This document shows, piece by piece, positions 1 to 9,423 of a stretch of DNA of 64,000 bases. The stretch is from UBA6183 sp046314755. Lineage in GTDB: Bacteria > Bacteroidota > Bacteroidia > UKL13-3. Location: positions 4,216 through 68,215 of the forward strand of contig JBKDBG010000077.1 of assembly GCA_046314755.1 (NCBI GenBank), read 5' to 3'. The position numbers were made by a program, and so were the translations under genes. The notes under the pieces are model-generated. The model was given only the letters and a program-made list of their open reading frames with translations, searched no databases and was not told the origin of the DNA. Positions within the stretch are counted from its first letter, which is position 1. Each line of letters starts with the position of its first letter.

Positions 1-1175
1 GTGAAAATAATTTTACTGCCTTCTCCTGCACGTGTAATAATGGTTTTAACCTCAAGTGGAGTAAGGTTTTGCGCCTCATCAATAATAAATAAAATATTAG
101 ATAAGCTGCGTCCGCGGATGTAAGCCAATGGGGTAACCATTAACTTCTCTTGATTAACCATATCAGTTAATTTTTGGTATTCTTTATCGGTTTCTTTCCA
201 CTGATTTTGTATCAATTTTAGGTTATCCCACAATGGTTCCATATACGGATTTACCTTGCTTTTGATATCACCCGGTAAGTAGCCGATGTCTTTGTTGCCA
301 AGCGGTACAATTGGTCGTGCCAAGTAAATCTGTCGGTAATTCTGACGTTGCTCCAAGGCTGCTGCCAACGCAAGTAAGGTTTTGCCGGTACCCGCCACGC
401 CTTGTATACTTACTAATGAAATATTTGGATTGAGCACCGCATGCATGGCAAAAGTTTGTTCGGCATTACGCGGCTTAATGCCGTAACAACTGCGCTTATC
501 AATTTTTTCAATGCTTTCGTTTTGTGGATTGAAAAAACAAAGCACGCTTGTTTTGTTGTTTTTTAAAATAAAGTAATGATTGGCTGCCGGCTTCTCATCA
601 AATAACAAATCATAACTCACAAACCCATCAGCATAAATCAAATCAATAATGGTTTGTTTAACCCCATCAATGGTAGTAATGCCGGTGTGCAATGCATCCA
701 GATTTTTTATTTTCCCGGTTTCATAATCCTCGGCCGTAATATTTAAAGCTTTTGCTTTTAAACGCAGGTTTACATCCTTGGTTACAAGAATTACTTTTCT
801 GCCTTTTTCTTTCTGTTGAATGGCAATGGCTGCATTAAGTATTCTATGGTCCGCTTTTCTTTCACCAAATACCACTTCGGCATCAACACTTGTTCTCTCG
901 TGAAATTGTACTTTAAACTTACCTCGGCCTCTTCCGTTAATCGGTATCCAGTCGGTTAAGGTGTATTGGCCTGATAGTTTATCTAAAAATCGAATAAATT
1001 CTCTGGCTTCATAATTAATGGTATCGTTTCCTTTTTTAAAATTGTCCAACTCTTCAAGTACTGTTATGGGAATGGCCACATCATGTTCCTGAAAATTTGT
1101 GATACATTTATGATCATATAAAAATACGGAAGTATCAAGAACAAAAATTTTGCGTTCGGGTGCTTTTTTGGCCAT
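1..1175 (-). CDS. PhoH family ATPase with N-terminal PIN domain (3' end outside window)
   Basis: Translation on the minus strand from the ATG at 1175 gives at least 391 residues and runs off the left edge. The start reads MAKKAPERKIFVLDTSVFLY, a PIN-domain opening with the acidic residue of VLDTSV; the PIN fold covers about residues 1-150. A PhoH P-loop follows with Walker A GVAGTGKT and Walker B LFIIDEAQN. The PIN+PhoH arrangement is known from PhoH2-type proteins, which have been characterised as RNA helicase/ribonucleases; activity here is inferred. It is transcribed away from the GSCFA gene. Start chosen because the PIN domain begins directly after it. Confidence 0.93.
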   Translation of the reverse strand, partial: MAKKAPERKIFVLDTSVFLYDHKCITNFQEHDVAIPITVLEELDNFKKGNDTINYEAREFIRFLDKLSGQYTLTDWIPINGRGRGKFKVQFHERTSVDAEVVFGERKADHRILNAAIAIQQKEKGRKVILVTKDVNLRLKAKALNITAEDYETGKIKNLDALHTGITTIDGVKQTIIDLIYADGFVSYDLLFDEKPAANHYFILKNNKTSVLCFFNPQNESIEKIDKRSCYGIKPRNAEQTFAMHAVLNPNISLVSIQGVAGTGKTLLALAAALEQRQNYRQIYLARPIVPLGNKDIGYLPGDIKSKVNPYMEPLWDNLKLIQNQWKETDKEYQKLTDMVNQEKLMVTPLAYIRGRSLSNILFIIDEAQNLTPLEVKTIITRAGEGSKIIF

Positions 1176-1329
1176 GGCTTTAGTATTTGATGTGAATAAT
1201 TATAAAATCAATTTATTAGATAGGAACTAATTTGAAGGATTTAGTTGTAAACACAATGTGTAAATGTGATTGAAAATTCGTAAATACAGGTGTTTGCGTT
1301 TGTTTTATTAATTACTTTGCAGGTTGATT

Positions 1330-2259
1330 ATGAAGTTACAATTGGATTTTACATTCGCGTCTCAATTTCAGGTAAATTATAACAAACCTTTGTTAACGTT
1401 GGGCTCTTGTTTTGCCGAAGAAGTGGGTGAGCGGTTGAAGAAACATTATTTTAAAACGGTATTAAATCCGAATGGTATATTGTTTAACCCAATAAGTATT
1501 GCCAATGCATTGGCACAATATGCACAAAAGGAGTTTAACGGTAAGGTATTTTATCATAATGAGTTGTGGCAAAGTTGGGATTATCATGGTGCTTTTTCGC
1601 ATCCTCAAATGGAAGTTGCGTTAGCACAAATGAAACACGCTCATCATATCGCACATGAGCACGTAAAACAGCATCCAGTATTGCTTATTACTTTTGGTTC
1701 TGCATGGGTATATGAGTTGGTTGAAACCGGCCAGATTGTAGCCAACTGCCACAAAGTTCCTTCAGCGCATTTCCGTAAAAGATTGCTAAGCGTGGAGGAA
1801 ATGATGAAAGCTTGGATAACCGTTTTAGAAATGCCTGCCTACCAAAATTTACAAGTTGTATTTACGGTTAGTCCTGTTCGATATGTTCGTGATGGGTTGG
1901 TTGAAAACAATAGGAGTAAGGCAAGGTTAATTGAACTCGTTCATGCTCTTATTGATAAACTTGGAAACCAACAAGTACAATATTTTCCGGCTTATGAACT
2001 GGTAATTGATGTGCTCAGAGATTATAGGTTTTATGACCAAGATATGTTGCATCCTACCGAACAAGCCGTAGATATTGTTTGGGATAAATTTATACAATAT
2101 GGCATGGATGAACCTACCCAACAGTTTACGCAAGAGGCAAGCAGCATCATAGCCATGGAGTCGCATCGGTTGTTACACCTTGAAACGCCTGCAGCTAAAA
2201 AATTTATCGAAAATTTAAAAGCGAAAAAACGTGCGTTTGATTTGAAGTATTCGTTGTAA
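1330..2259 (+). CDS. GSCFA domain-containing protein
   Basis: A 309-residue protein without signal peptide. The family signature is seen near the N terminus as LTLGSCFAEEVGERL. GSCFA proteins belong to the SGNH/GDSL hydrolase-like group; in Bacteroidota their substrate is unknown. A second conserved block, VFTVSPVRYVRDGL, lies near residue 180 and DMLHPTEQAVDIVW near residue 240, where a catalytic His would sit in SGNH enzymes. The ATG at 1330 is preferred over an in-frame TTG two codons upstream. Downstream gene is convergent, with only 3 nt between the two stops. Confidence 0.9.
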   Translation: MKLQLDFTFASQFQVNYNKPLLTLGSCFAEEVGERLKKHYFKTVLNPNGILFNPISIANALAQYAQKEFNGKVFYHNELWQSWDYHGAFSHPQMEVALAQMKHAHHIAHEHVKQHPVLLITFGSAWVYELVETGQIVANCHKVPSAHFRKRLLSVEEMMKAWITVLEMPAYQNLQVVFTVSPVRYVRDGLVENNRSKARLIELVHALIDKLGNQQVQYFPAYELVIDVLRDYRFYDQDMLHPTEQAVDIVWDKFIQYGMDEPTQQFTQEASSIIAMESHRLLHLETPAAKKFIENLKAKKRAFDLKYSL

Positions 2260-2262
2260 TGC

Positions 2263-2568
2263 TTAGAATTTTAATTCCAATTCACTTACCACTTGGTTGT
2301 TAATGAGATGTTGTTCTACAATGCGTTCAACATCGGCCAAAGTTACTTTTCCGTAATAGGTTCCTTCCGGATAAACAACCAATGCCGGTCCGTTACTGCA
2401 AGCATCTATACAACCCGCACGTTGCGCCCTAATTTTGGTTTGTAAACCTTTATTTCTGATTGATTCTTTAAATGCATTTACCAATTCCGTGCCTCTTGTA
2501 TCTCCGCAACAAGCTTTGCCTTCTGCTTTTTGATTGGTGCAAATAAAAATGTGTTTTTCGTATCTCAT
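2263..2568 (-). CDS. (2Fe-2S) ferredoxin, thioredoxin-like domain
   Basis: A 101-residue protein matching the thioredoxin-fold [2Fe-2S] ferredoxins (NuoE-like C-terminal fold). Cysteines at 10, 20/21, 53 and 57 (FICTNQ, ACCGD, GCIDAC) give the C-x10-C ... C-x3-C ligand pattern. It probably carries electrons in the cytoplasm; partner unknown. It is divergent from the TerC gene, with 96 nt between the start codons. Confidence 0.88.
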   Translation of the reverse strand: MRYEKHIFICTNQKAEGKACCGDTRGTELVNAFKESIRNKGLQTKIRAQRAGCIDACSNGPALVVYPEGTYYGKVTLADVERIVEQHLINNQVVSELELKF

Positions 2569-2643
2569 ACCTATGGCAAAAGTGCATTTTTATCCCAAAT
2601 TATTCCAATTGATTTTGCATATCTGTTTAAATATAAATTGGAT

Positions 2644-2651
2644 TATCTTTG
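2644..2651 (+). promoter_or_regulatory. -7 element TATCTTTG upstream of the TerC gene
   Basis: Matches the Bacteroidota -7 consensus TAnnTTTG exactly, 13 nt ahead of the ATG at 2665. No well-spaced -33 TTTG is visible. Confidence 0.5.
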
Positions 2652-2664
2652 CGGGCTGAAACTT

Positions 2665-3414
2665 ATGGACATCATTGCATTGTTTAGTAAGCCCGAAGCA
2701 TGGCTCTCGCTCATTACCTTGTCGGTAATGGAAATTGTACTTGGTATTGATAATGTAATCTTCATTTCGTTGGTTACATCAAAACTACCTAAGCAAAAAC
2801 AAAACAAAGCAAGACGTTTAGGCTTGTTCTTGGCTTTGTTTATTCGTTTAATTTTATTGTCGTTTATCAGTTACATCGTAAATGAAATGACGAATCCGAT
2901 TCTTACTTTTTATAAGTATAGTTTGAGTTGGAGAGATATTATTTTACTGGCAGGTGGTTTGTTTTTATTGTATAAAAGTACAGTTGAGATTTACGAATTA
3001 TTGGAGGTAGATGCCGAAGAACACAGCAAAAAAATAAGCCCTACCTTTTGGAATGTGGTATTTCAAGTGATTTTGATTGACATTGTATTTTCTTTTGATT
3101 CCATCATCACTGCGGTAGGCTTAGCCAAAGATTTACCGATTATGATTGCTGCGGTTGTGATCTCCATGATTATTATGCTTTTCTTCTCGTCTGCTATCAG
3201 TAAGTTTATTGATAAACATCCAAGTATAAAACTGTTGGCTTTGGCATTTTTGCTCACCATTGGTTTGTTATTGGTAGCCGAAGCATTCGGGCAGCATGTA
3301 CCAAAAGGTTATGTATATTTTGCTATGGCATTTTCCATTTCGGTTGAATTGCTCAATATGCGTATGCGTAAAAAGCCGTCAAAACCTGTTGATTTAAAAG
3401 ATATTTATAAATAG
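2665..3414 (+). CDS. TerC family integral membrane protein
   Basis: A 249-residue multi-pass membrane protein with about seven hydrophobic segments. Family motifs are EIVLGIDNVIFISL near residue 20 and DIVFSFDSIITAVGLA near residue 140; the paired Asp residues in membrane segments are the TerC hallmark. TerC proteins are linked to tellurite resistance and to metal-ion handling; the substrate here is unknown. The reading frame is open 45 codons upstream, but that stretch overlaps the promoter and the divergent ferredoxin start, so the ATG at 2665 is chosen. lipB follows after 4 nt. Confidence 0.9.
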   Translation: MDIIALFSKPEAWLSLITLSVMEIVLGIDNVIFISLVTSKLPKQKQNKARRLGLFLALFIRLILLSFISYIVNEMTNPILTFYKYSLSWRDIILLAGGLFLLYKSTVEIYELLEVDAEEHSKKISPTFWNVVFQVILIDIVFSFDSIITAVGLAKDLPIMIAAVVISMIIMLFFSSAISKFIDKHPSIKLLALAFLLTIGLLLVAEAFGQHVPKGYVYFAMAFSISVELLNMRMRKKPSKPVDLKDIYK

Positions 3415-3418
3415 TTGA

Positions 3419-4120
3419 ATGGCTGTACAGGTTGATTTTATTGATTGGGGGCGGATTCCATATCAAGAGGCTTGGGACAAACAAGAAGCATTGTTTAAAG
3501 ATAAAGTCGACCAAAAATTTTTGAACCGTTCATTACCTGAATCACAGCACATACTTCCCAATCATCAATTTATTTTATGTGAACACCCGCATGTGTACAC
3601 CTTAGGAAAAACTGGTGATGTAGCCAACTTGTTAATTAGTGAAGCGGAGTTAGATAAAATTGGAGCAACGTATGTTCCAATCAATAGAGGAGGCGATATT
3701 ACCTACCACGGTCCGGGACAAATTGTGGGTTATCCTATTTTAGATTTGGAGCAGTTTTTTACAGATATTCATAGATACCTTCGTACACTTGAAGAAGTTA
3801 TTATTAAAGTGATGGCGGAGTATGGATTAAAAGGCGAGCGTTACGAAGGCTACACCGGAGTTTGGTTAGATGTAGATGCTGCCGATAAGGCCAGAAAAAT
3901 TTGTGCCATGGGCGTACGATGCAGTCGCTGGGTTACCATGCACGGTTTTGCGTTTAATGTAAATACCGATTTAAATTATTTTAACCACATTGTTCCTTGC
4001 GGTATTGATGATAAACAAGTAACCTCTTTGCAAGAAGAGTTGGGCTACAACTTAGATTTGAATGAAGTGAAGCAATTGGTGAAAAAACATTTTGCTGCTG
4101 AATTCAATGTAACCTATTAA
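3419..4120 (+). CDS. lipB: lipoyl(octanoyl) transferase LipB
   Basis: A 233-residue cytoplasmic enzyme that moves octanoyl groups from acyl carrier protein to lipoyl domains. Seen are RGGDITYHGPGQIVGYPI (about residues 92-109), the lysine region KICAMGVRCSRW, and the acyl-thioester cysteine in VPCGI (Cys194). Length fits the family. It lies 4 nt after the TerC gene, probably in one transcript. Its TAA overlaps the TAA of the convergent receptor gene in a shared TTAA at 4117-4120. Confidence 0.97.
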   Translation: MAVQVDFIDWGRIPYQEAWDKQEALFKDKVDQKFLNRSLPESQHILPNHQFILCEHPHVYTLGKTGDVANLLISEAELDKIGATYVPINRGGDITYHGPGQIVGYPILDLEQFFTDIHRYLRTLEEVIIKVMAEYGLKGERYEGYTGVWLDVDAADKARKICAMGVRCSRWVTMHGFAFNVNTDLNYFNHIVPCGIDDKQVTSLQEELGYNLDLNEVKQLVKKHFAAEFNVTY

Positions 4121-6456
4121 AACTTATATCCTACCTGCAAAATACTTAATCGCGTTGGCCTCAAATCAGCAGGACGAGTCATTATTTCAGTATTTAACAC
4201 ATTATTGATGACCAAAGAAAACGTAAACCTGTTGATGGTGTAACTTGCTCGTAAATCAATGATAAAATCACCACTGGCATTTAATGCTCGCCCACGCTCA
4301 ACCCCTGGAACTGCAATGTTTAAAGGAATTTCAGTAAATACCCTATCTACATTTTTCATTCGGCTGTTGTAACGCAAGCTCACCCCCAACATGTAACGTT
4401 GTTTGTAAGTTACTTGCATGTCAAGTTTAGCCAAATGAACGTAACGGTATTTCAAGTAGTTTTCGGAAGTATCAGTACTGGTGTAATTGTACGTGTAATT
4501 TGTTTTTCTGTTGGATGAGTCGGTTGCAAAAACCGCTTGTGGTTCAAGCATAATTGGCAATGCATAAGTATAGCCCGCTAAAAACAAATAACTCCATTTG
4601 CCGTGTTCTATTGCACCTTGCAAAACCGCATCAATACCCGAAATACGTGCTGTGCCAATATTAAAACTGGTAAAGCCAATATTGCGTAAATCAAAAAATG
4701 AAGGTGGAGGTGTTGAAAAGGTTCTGTTTCTCCATTGGCCAAAATTAAACTCCACCATGTTGTTGTATTCACTTAAAAAATAAGCCACATCTGCATAGCC
4801 CTTTAATGCACCCCATTTAAAGCCTTGTTTTAGTCCAAGTTCAGCGCTGTTTCCTTCCTCAGGTCTAAGATTTGGGTTCGGAAAAACATTCACCAAACCT
4901 ACTGATGTTTCTATGTAACGTTCGGCAATAGTTGGGTAGCGATAACCTTGTCCGATGCTGCCTCGCAAAAAGGTAGCAGGGAATAATTGATACGATAATC
5001 CAAATCGGCCAATCACCTTATCAGCTTGATCATTCTCCATGGTGAAAGTTTCATAACGAACCCCGGTACTTAGGGTTAACTTTTTTAACAATAAATCCAA
5101 TTGTGCAAAGGTGGCAAAATTTGTTGCCGTAAGTGCTTTCCCTCCATACAAGGCACTGTTACTTTCTGTGTAGTTGCCTGAAATACCGGCTGAAAGTGTT
5201 CCTTTTTGTTTGTTTAACATAAGGGTTGAAACCAATTCATTGTAGGCATTTATGCTACTATTATCTTGGTCTACTCCTGTGCTGCTTTCATCTAAATCAT
5301 TATTCACGCTGTAATATCTTCCGCGATACCTGAGTTTAACTTTTTTAAACACGAAATCGGCATGAGGATCTAAACTAAATAGTGTTGCATTGGTTTTTGT
5401 TTGTGCGCTGTCTAAAGCTGTGTAACCGTAACTAAAGCTTTCCCATAATAAAAAACTGGCGCTTTGTTGGGTCATAAATGAGCCATCAATTCCCACTTCA
5501 AATTGGTGCTGTTTTGATAATAAATAATTGGTTTTAAAATTGGTACGTACACGTTTATCAAATTCTCCTAAACGATAACCTTGGTCGTTTAAGGCATTTA
5601 CGCCCAAGGTTAGTTCTAATCGTTTAATTTTTTGACTGTAAAATCCGTTAAAACCATTTTGCCATCTATTCCCTTTCCACCATTTGGCAGAGTCGCGTTG
5701 GGGCATGGAATAAACACCATTAAAAAGCTGAAATGAAAATCGAGGTTTTTTATCAGGTCGTGCAGTTCGAATATTTACAATGCCATTTAATGCACCCGAA
5801 CCGTACATCACGGAGCTTGCTCCTTTAATTACCTCAACACTTCGAATATTATCCGTTGGAATAAACTTCCATTGCACTTGTCCGGCATCACCGGTAGTTA
5901 AGGGTACATCATCAACCAACAATAAAACTCTTGAGCCTGCTCCATACGTCCAACCACTGCCGCTGCGAATATTTAATTGCCCATCTACCACATTCACCGA
6001 AGGCAATTGGTTCATCGCATTTTCCATATTGGTGGTAATTCTTTTTTCAATCAAATAAGGCTTAATCACATCCACTGAAACAGTTTGTCTTTTCAGTTCT
6101 GTTTGATTTCTGCTTCCCGTAACAACCGCCTCATCAAGCTGTGTTTGTGCCGGTGAGAGTTGAATAACAAGTTGTGCAGTCGGCTTTAATTTTAGCTTTA
6201 GTTTTTCATAACCGATGTAATAAAAATTGATTTCAACCGAATCATTGTTGTTGGTGCTAATGGTAAATAGCCCGTCAATATTGGTGAAGGTGTTGATTTT
6301 ACCTGTTGAAACTGCCACACCTACCAAGGCCTCACCTGTAACCTTGTCAATTACTTTGCCTTGCAAAATACTTTGGGCAAATACAACAGAGTTTTCAACA
6401 CTTGTAAGCAAATAAACTAATGTAAGAATTGGTTTTAAAATGTATCTTGCTTTCAT
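4117..6456 (-). CDS. TonB-dependent receptor with carboxypeptidase-like regulatory domain
   Basis: A 779-residue outer-membrane receptor. Residues 1-28 form a signal peptide ending VVFAQ. A CarboxypepD_reg-like beta domain follows (LQGKVIDKVTGEALVGVAV, about 30-115). The plug domain is at about 125-235 with DNIRSVEVIKGASSVMYGSG, then a long beta-barrel ending in Phe. The plug EVIKG..S..YG..A..G.VNI motif is typical of siderophore or cobalamin/metal receptors; the substrate cannot be read from sequence. No neighbouring SusD gene exists, so it is not a standard polysaccharide-utilisation pair. Its start codon lies only 16 nt from that of the divergent secreted protein. Confidence 0.94.
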   Translation of the reverse strand: MKARYILKPILTLVYLLTSVENSVVFAQSILQGKVIDKVTGEALVGVAVSTGKINTFTNIDGLFTISTNNNDSVEINFYYIGYEKLKLKLKPTAQLVIQLSPAQTQLDEAVVTGSRNQTELKRQTVSVDVIKPYLIEKRITTNMENAMNQLPSVNVVDGQLNIRSGSGWTYGAGSRVLLLVDDVPLTTGDAGQVQWKFIPTDNIRSVEVIKGASSVMYGSGALNGIVNIRTARPDKKPRFSFQLFNGVYSMPQRDSAKWWKGNRWQNGFNGFYSQKIKRLELTLGVNALNDQGYRLGEFDKRVRTNFKTNYLLSKQHQFEVGIDGSFMTQQSASFLLWESFSYGYTALDSAQTKTNATLFSLDPHADFVFKKVKLRYRGRYYSVNNDLDESSTGVDQDNSSINAYNELVSTLMLNKQKGTLSAGISGNYTESNSALYGGKALTATNFATFAQLDLLLKKLTLSTGVRYETFTMENDQADKVIGRFGLSYQLFPATFLRGSIGQGYRYPTIAERYIETSVGLVNVFPNPNLRPEEGNSAELGLKQGFKWGALKGYADVAYFLSEYNNMVEFNFGQWRNRTFSTPPPSFFDLRNIGFTSFNIGTARISGIDAVLQGAIEHGKWSYLFLAGYTYALPIMLEPQAVFATDSSNRKTNYTYNYTSTDTSENYLKYRYVHLAKLDMQVTYKQRYMLGVSLRYNSRMKNVDRVFTEIPLNIAVPGVERGRALNASGDFIIDLRASYTINRFTFSLVINNVLNTEIMTRPADLRPTRLSILQVGYKF

Positions 6457-6472
6457 ATAATTGAGTACGAAT

Positions 6473-7192
6473 ATGAAATTTTTTAATCAAATCATGTTAT
6501 TGTGTGCTATGGTTTTGCTGTATAATTCTAGCCATGCACAATGCACGCCTGATAATAATATGCCAAAAGGAAGCATATTGCCTGAAGCGTTGGATATTGC
6601 TTACTACAACACAAACTATTCTCAAGTAATGTATTACAGGGCTCCAACCGATACAAGTGCGCAAACTCCATTTGGTACTTTACCCGTGCAAATTGATAGT
6701 ATGGAAATAACCGGAGTTTCGGGGCTGCCTGCAGGTTTAAGTTATGTGTGCAATACAGGAAGTTGCAGATTTAAAGGAGGAGAATCAGGTTGTCTAACCT
6801 TATCAGGTTCGCCTACGGTAAAGGGCGTTTTTCCTTTGGTGGTATATATCAGAACCTATGCAACCATAAAGGGTATTGTTGATATTCCTGCCACACAAAA
6901 TGATTCGAATATACGCTATACAGTTTATGTTTACGGTAGTGTTGGGCTTGATGATAAAACAACTTCTGCCGAATTAAAAATTTACCCGAATCCTGCCAAA
7001 CAAGTCATCAATATTGAGTCAAATGATAAAGTTGAAGAAGTAAATATATTTGATGCAAATGGAAAATTGGTTCAAACCCAACAACAGATTACCGGAAGCC
7101 AAATCCAACTTAATCAATTGAATAAAGGGTTGTATTGGATAAAAATTCAAGCCGCTTCAAACACACACGTACAAAAGTTTTTTGTGGAGTAA
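6473..7192 (+). CDS. secreted protein with T9SS type A sorting domain
   Basis: A 239-residue protein. The N terminus is a signal peptide (MKFFNQIMLLCAMVLLYNSS, cut near HAQ). Residues of roughly 25-155 form a Cys-containing region with a putative-Ig feel (SGLPAGLSY, LTLSGSPTVKGVF). The last 75 residues are a type A sorting domain: LKIYPNPAKQVINIES, then VNIFDANGKLV and LNKGLYWIKI. This directs export through T9SS and surface attachment. Function otherwise unknown. An in-frame TTG lies 4 codons upstream; the ATG is preferred because it starts the signal peptide. Confidence 0.85.
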   Translation: MKFFNQIMLLCAMVLLYNSSHAQCTPDNNMPKGSILPEALDIAYYNTNYSQVMYYRAPTDTSAQTPFGTLPVQIDSMEITGVSGLPAGLSYVCNTGSCRFKGGESGCLTLSGSPTVKGVFPLVVYIRTYATIKGIVDIPATQNDSNIRYTVYVYGSVGLDDKTTSAELKIYPNPAKQVINIESNDKVEEVNIFDANGKLVQTQQQITGSQIQLNQLNKGLYWIKIQAASNTHVQKFFVE

Positions 7193-7539
7193 TGCTGCCC
7201 AAAGCCCGCAGTTTTCGTTATGCCATACAAGGAATCATTACTGCATTTCGCAGTGAGCGAAATTTACGTTTTCAGCTTTTGGTTTCAGGTTTGATAATAG
7301 CTGCTTCTTGGTATTTTCATTTAAGTACAACCGAATGGATTTTAGTGTTGATGTGTTGTGCCATGGTGATTGGATTTGAATTGATGAATACGACTATGGA
7401 GTATTTTATTAATCAAGTGGAACCGCAAAAACAAGAGTGGGTAGCCAAAGTAAAAGACATTGCAGCAGGTGCAGTGTTGGTAGTATCGGTTTTCGCTGCT
7501 GTAATCGGGTTCATTATTTTTTTACCTAAACTGTTTTGA
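7192..7539 (+). CDS. diacylglycerol/undecaprenol kinase family membrane protein
   Basis: A 115-residue protein with three transmembrane segments. DgkA-family motifs are visible: SERNLRFQL in the N-terminal helix, FELMNTTMEYFINQV (equivalent to ExxNTAIE) and KDIAAGAVLV. In Gram-negative Bacteroidota the substrate could be diacylglycerol or undecaprenol. Its ATG overlaps the preceding stop (TAATG at 7190-7194), so it is translationally coupled to the secreted-protein gene. The same frame stays open upstream inside that gene, but the family N terminus starts here. Confidence 0.9.
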   Translation: MLPKARSFRYAIQGIITAFRSERNLRFQLLVSGLIIAASWYFHLSTTEWILVLMCCAMVIGFELMNTTMEYFINQVEPQKQEWVAKVKDIAAGAVLVVSVFAAVIGFIIFLPKLF

Positions 7540-7911
7540 GTGGAAAATCATAATCAACAATTTGGCAAGTTAGGCGAAGAGATAGCCGTAGAATATTTAG
7601 AGAAAAAGGGCTATAAGATATTATGCCGCAATTATAAATTCAGTAGGGTTGAAATTGATATTGTAACACAACATGAAAATGAAATTGTATTTGTGGAGGT
7701 TAAAACCCGAACCAGCGACCAAATGGCTTTTCCGGAGCAAGCAGTAGGTAAAGCTAAGCAGCGGAATATCAGGCTTGCAGCAGAAAATTTTATTGAAGAA
7801 AATCAAATGAACCTCCCTGCGCGTTTTGATATAATAGCAGTAATTAAAAACCAATATCGATTTGAGATAGAACATATAGAAGATGCGTTCTATCCTTTTG
7901 ATGCACTTTAA
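7540..7911 (+). CDS. YraN family (UPF0102) nuclease-fold protein
   Basis: A 123-residue protein matching the YraN/UPF0102 family. The restriction-endonuclease-like core reads VEIDIV followed by EIVFVEVKTR, giving the E-x-D...E-x-K arrangement. The start is a GTG directly after the kinase stop codon (TGA-GTG at 7537-7542), and MENHNQQFGKLGEEIAVEYL is the expected family N terminus. Cellular role is not settled; DNA repair or recombination is often proposed. Confidence 0.9.
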   Translation: MENHNQQFGKLGEEIAVEYLEKKGYKILCRNYKFSRVEIDIVTQHENEIVFVEVKTRTSDQMAFPEQAVGKAKQRNIRLAAENFIEENQMNLPARFDIIAVIKNQYRFEIEHIEDAFYPFDAL

Positions 7912-7920
7912 AAAAATAAT

Positions 7921-9423
7921 ATGCAGAAAATAAACACACTGGGAGCCTTAAAAAAATCGGGATATCAACCTAAAAGTGTAAAACAAGAAATGCGGGATAA
8001 TTTGATTCATTGTTTACAACATGGCATCAACCCGTTTGAAAAAATTCAAGGTTATGACGATACCGTTTTACCTCAAATACACACCGCAATTTTATCAAAA
8101 CACAATATGATTTTGTTGGGTTTACGCGGACAGGCAAAAACGCGAATCGCCCGATTAATGGTAAACCTTCTAGATGAGCATATACCCGTTGTTGCAGGAA
8201 GCGAAATCAATGATGACCCATTGGCCCCGTTAAGTAAATTTGCGGTTGATTTGGTGGCCGAAAAAGGTGATAACACGCCCATTGAATGGATTCATCGTAA
8301 CCAACGATACACGGAGAAATTAGCTACACCTGATGTTACGGTGGCCGATTTAATTGGGGATATTGATCCCATTAAAGCAGCTTCTTTAAAATTAAGTTAT
8401 GCTGATGAACGCGTGATACATTACGGATTAATTCCTCGTTCGCATCGTTGTATTTTTGTGATTAATGAATTGCCCGATTTACAAGCACGTATTCAAGTTT
8501 CCTTGTTCAATATTTTACAAGAGGGTGATTTGCAAATTAGAGGTTTTAAACTTCGTTTGCCTTTGGATATTCAATTTGTATTTACGGCTAATCCGGAGGA
8601 TTACACCAACCGTGGAAGTATCGTTACTCCGCTAAAAGACAGGATAGACAGCCAAATTCTTACACACTATCCTAAAAGTATTGAAACCTCATTGGCTATT
8701 ACCAAACAAGAGGCTTTACTCAGTGAAGTGCAAAAAAACAACATTCAAATTCATGATATTTTGTTTGAGTTGATTGAGCAGGTTGCCATGGAAGCCAGAA
8801 AAAGTGAGCTGGTTGATCAAAAAAGTGGGGTGTCAGCTCGACTCACCATTAGTGCATTGGAAAATTTATACAGTTTTGCTGAACGTAGAATGTATTTAAG
8901 CGGTAAGGATAAAACGCATGCTCGTATACAAGATTTATATGGTGCTGTGCCTGCTATTACGGGCAAGGTTGAATTGGTGTATGAAGGAGAATTAGAGGGC
9001 GCTCAAAATGTTGCATTAAACTTAATTGGCAAAGCCATAAGGAGTACATTTGAAGCTCGCTTTCCAAATCCCGAAAAGGCAAAAAAATCAAAGCAAGCAA
9101 ATCCGTATGCTAAAATCATACAATGGTTTAACGAAGGGAATGTTTGTAAAATCAGCTCAACAGCTGATTCAAAAGGATATGAGGCTGAGCTAATGCAAGT
9201 TGACGGTTTAAAAGATTTTGTTCAGCATCATCTAGGTAAATCATCAAAAGATGAATTATTATTGATGATGGAATATGTGTTGCATGGTTTATCGGAGTTT
9301 AGTCAGTTAAGTAAGTTTAATGATATTACCGGGCCGGTATTTAAGGACATAATGAGCGGAATGTTTAATGCGGGTGGTGACTCTGACGATACTGACTTTG
9401 GCGGTTATTATGAAAATAGGTAG
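7921..9423 (+). CDS. magnesium-chelatase-like AAA+ ATPase
   Basis: A 500-residue cytoplasmic protein. The AAA+ core spans about residues 40-260: Walker A LLGLRGQAKTRIAR, Walker B region CIFVINELPDL, and sensor FVFTANPEDYTNRG. The Walker B aspartate is Asn (INE), which I recall as usual in this subfamily. The family resembles MoxR/Mg-chelatase ATPases, which remodel partners that often have a von Willebrand A domain; none is encoded next to it here. The C terminus carries an acidic, Gly-rich end (GGDSDDTDFGGYYENR). It overlaps the next small gene by 14 nt. Confidence 0.85.
   Translation: MQKINTLGALKKSGYQPKSVKQEMRDNLIHCLQHGINPFEKIQGYDDTVLPQIHTAILSKHNMILLGLRGQAKTRIARLMVNLLDEHIPVVAGSEINDDPLAPLSKFAVDLVAEKGDNTPIEWIHRNQRYTEKLATPDVTVADLIGDIDPIKAASLKLSYADERVIHYGLIPRSHRCIFVINELPDLQARIQVSLFNILQEGDLQIRGFKLRLPLDIQFVFTANPEDYTNRGSIVTPLKDRIDSQILTHYPKSIETSLAITKQEALLSEVQKNNIQIHDILFELIEQVAMEARKSELVDQKSGVSARLTISALENLYSFAERRMYLSGKDKTHARIQDLYGAVPAITGKVELVYEGELEGAQNVALNLIGKAIRSTFEARFPNPEKAKKSKQANPYAKIIQWFNEGNVCKISSTADSKGYEAELMQVDGLKDFVQHHLGKSSKDELLLMMEYVLHGLSEFSQLSKFNDITGPVFKDIMSGMFNAGGDSDDTDFGGYYENR

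Noticed and set aside
2530..2664. Longer N terminus for the TerC protein
   Set aside because: The extension overlaps the divergent ferredoxin start and an exact -7 promoter box, and is not part of the family.
7135..7191. Kinase start inside the secreted-protein gene
   Set aside because: The family N terminus begins at the ATG at 7192, overlapping the preceding stop.
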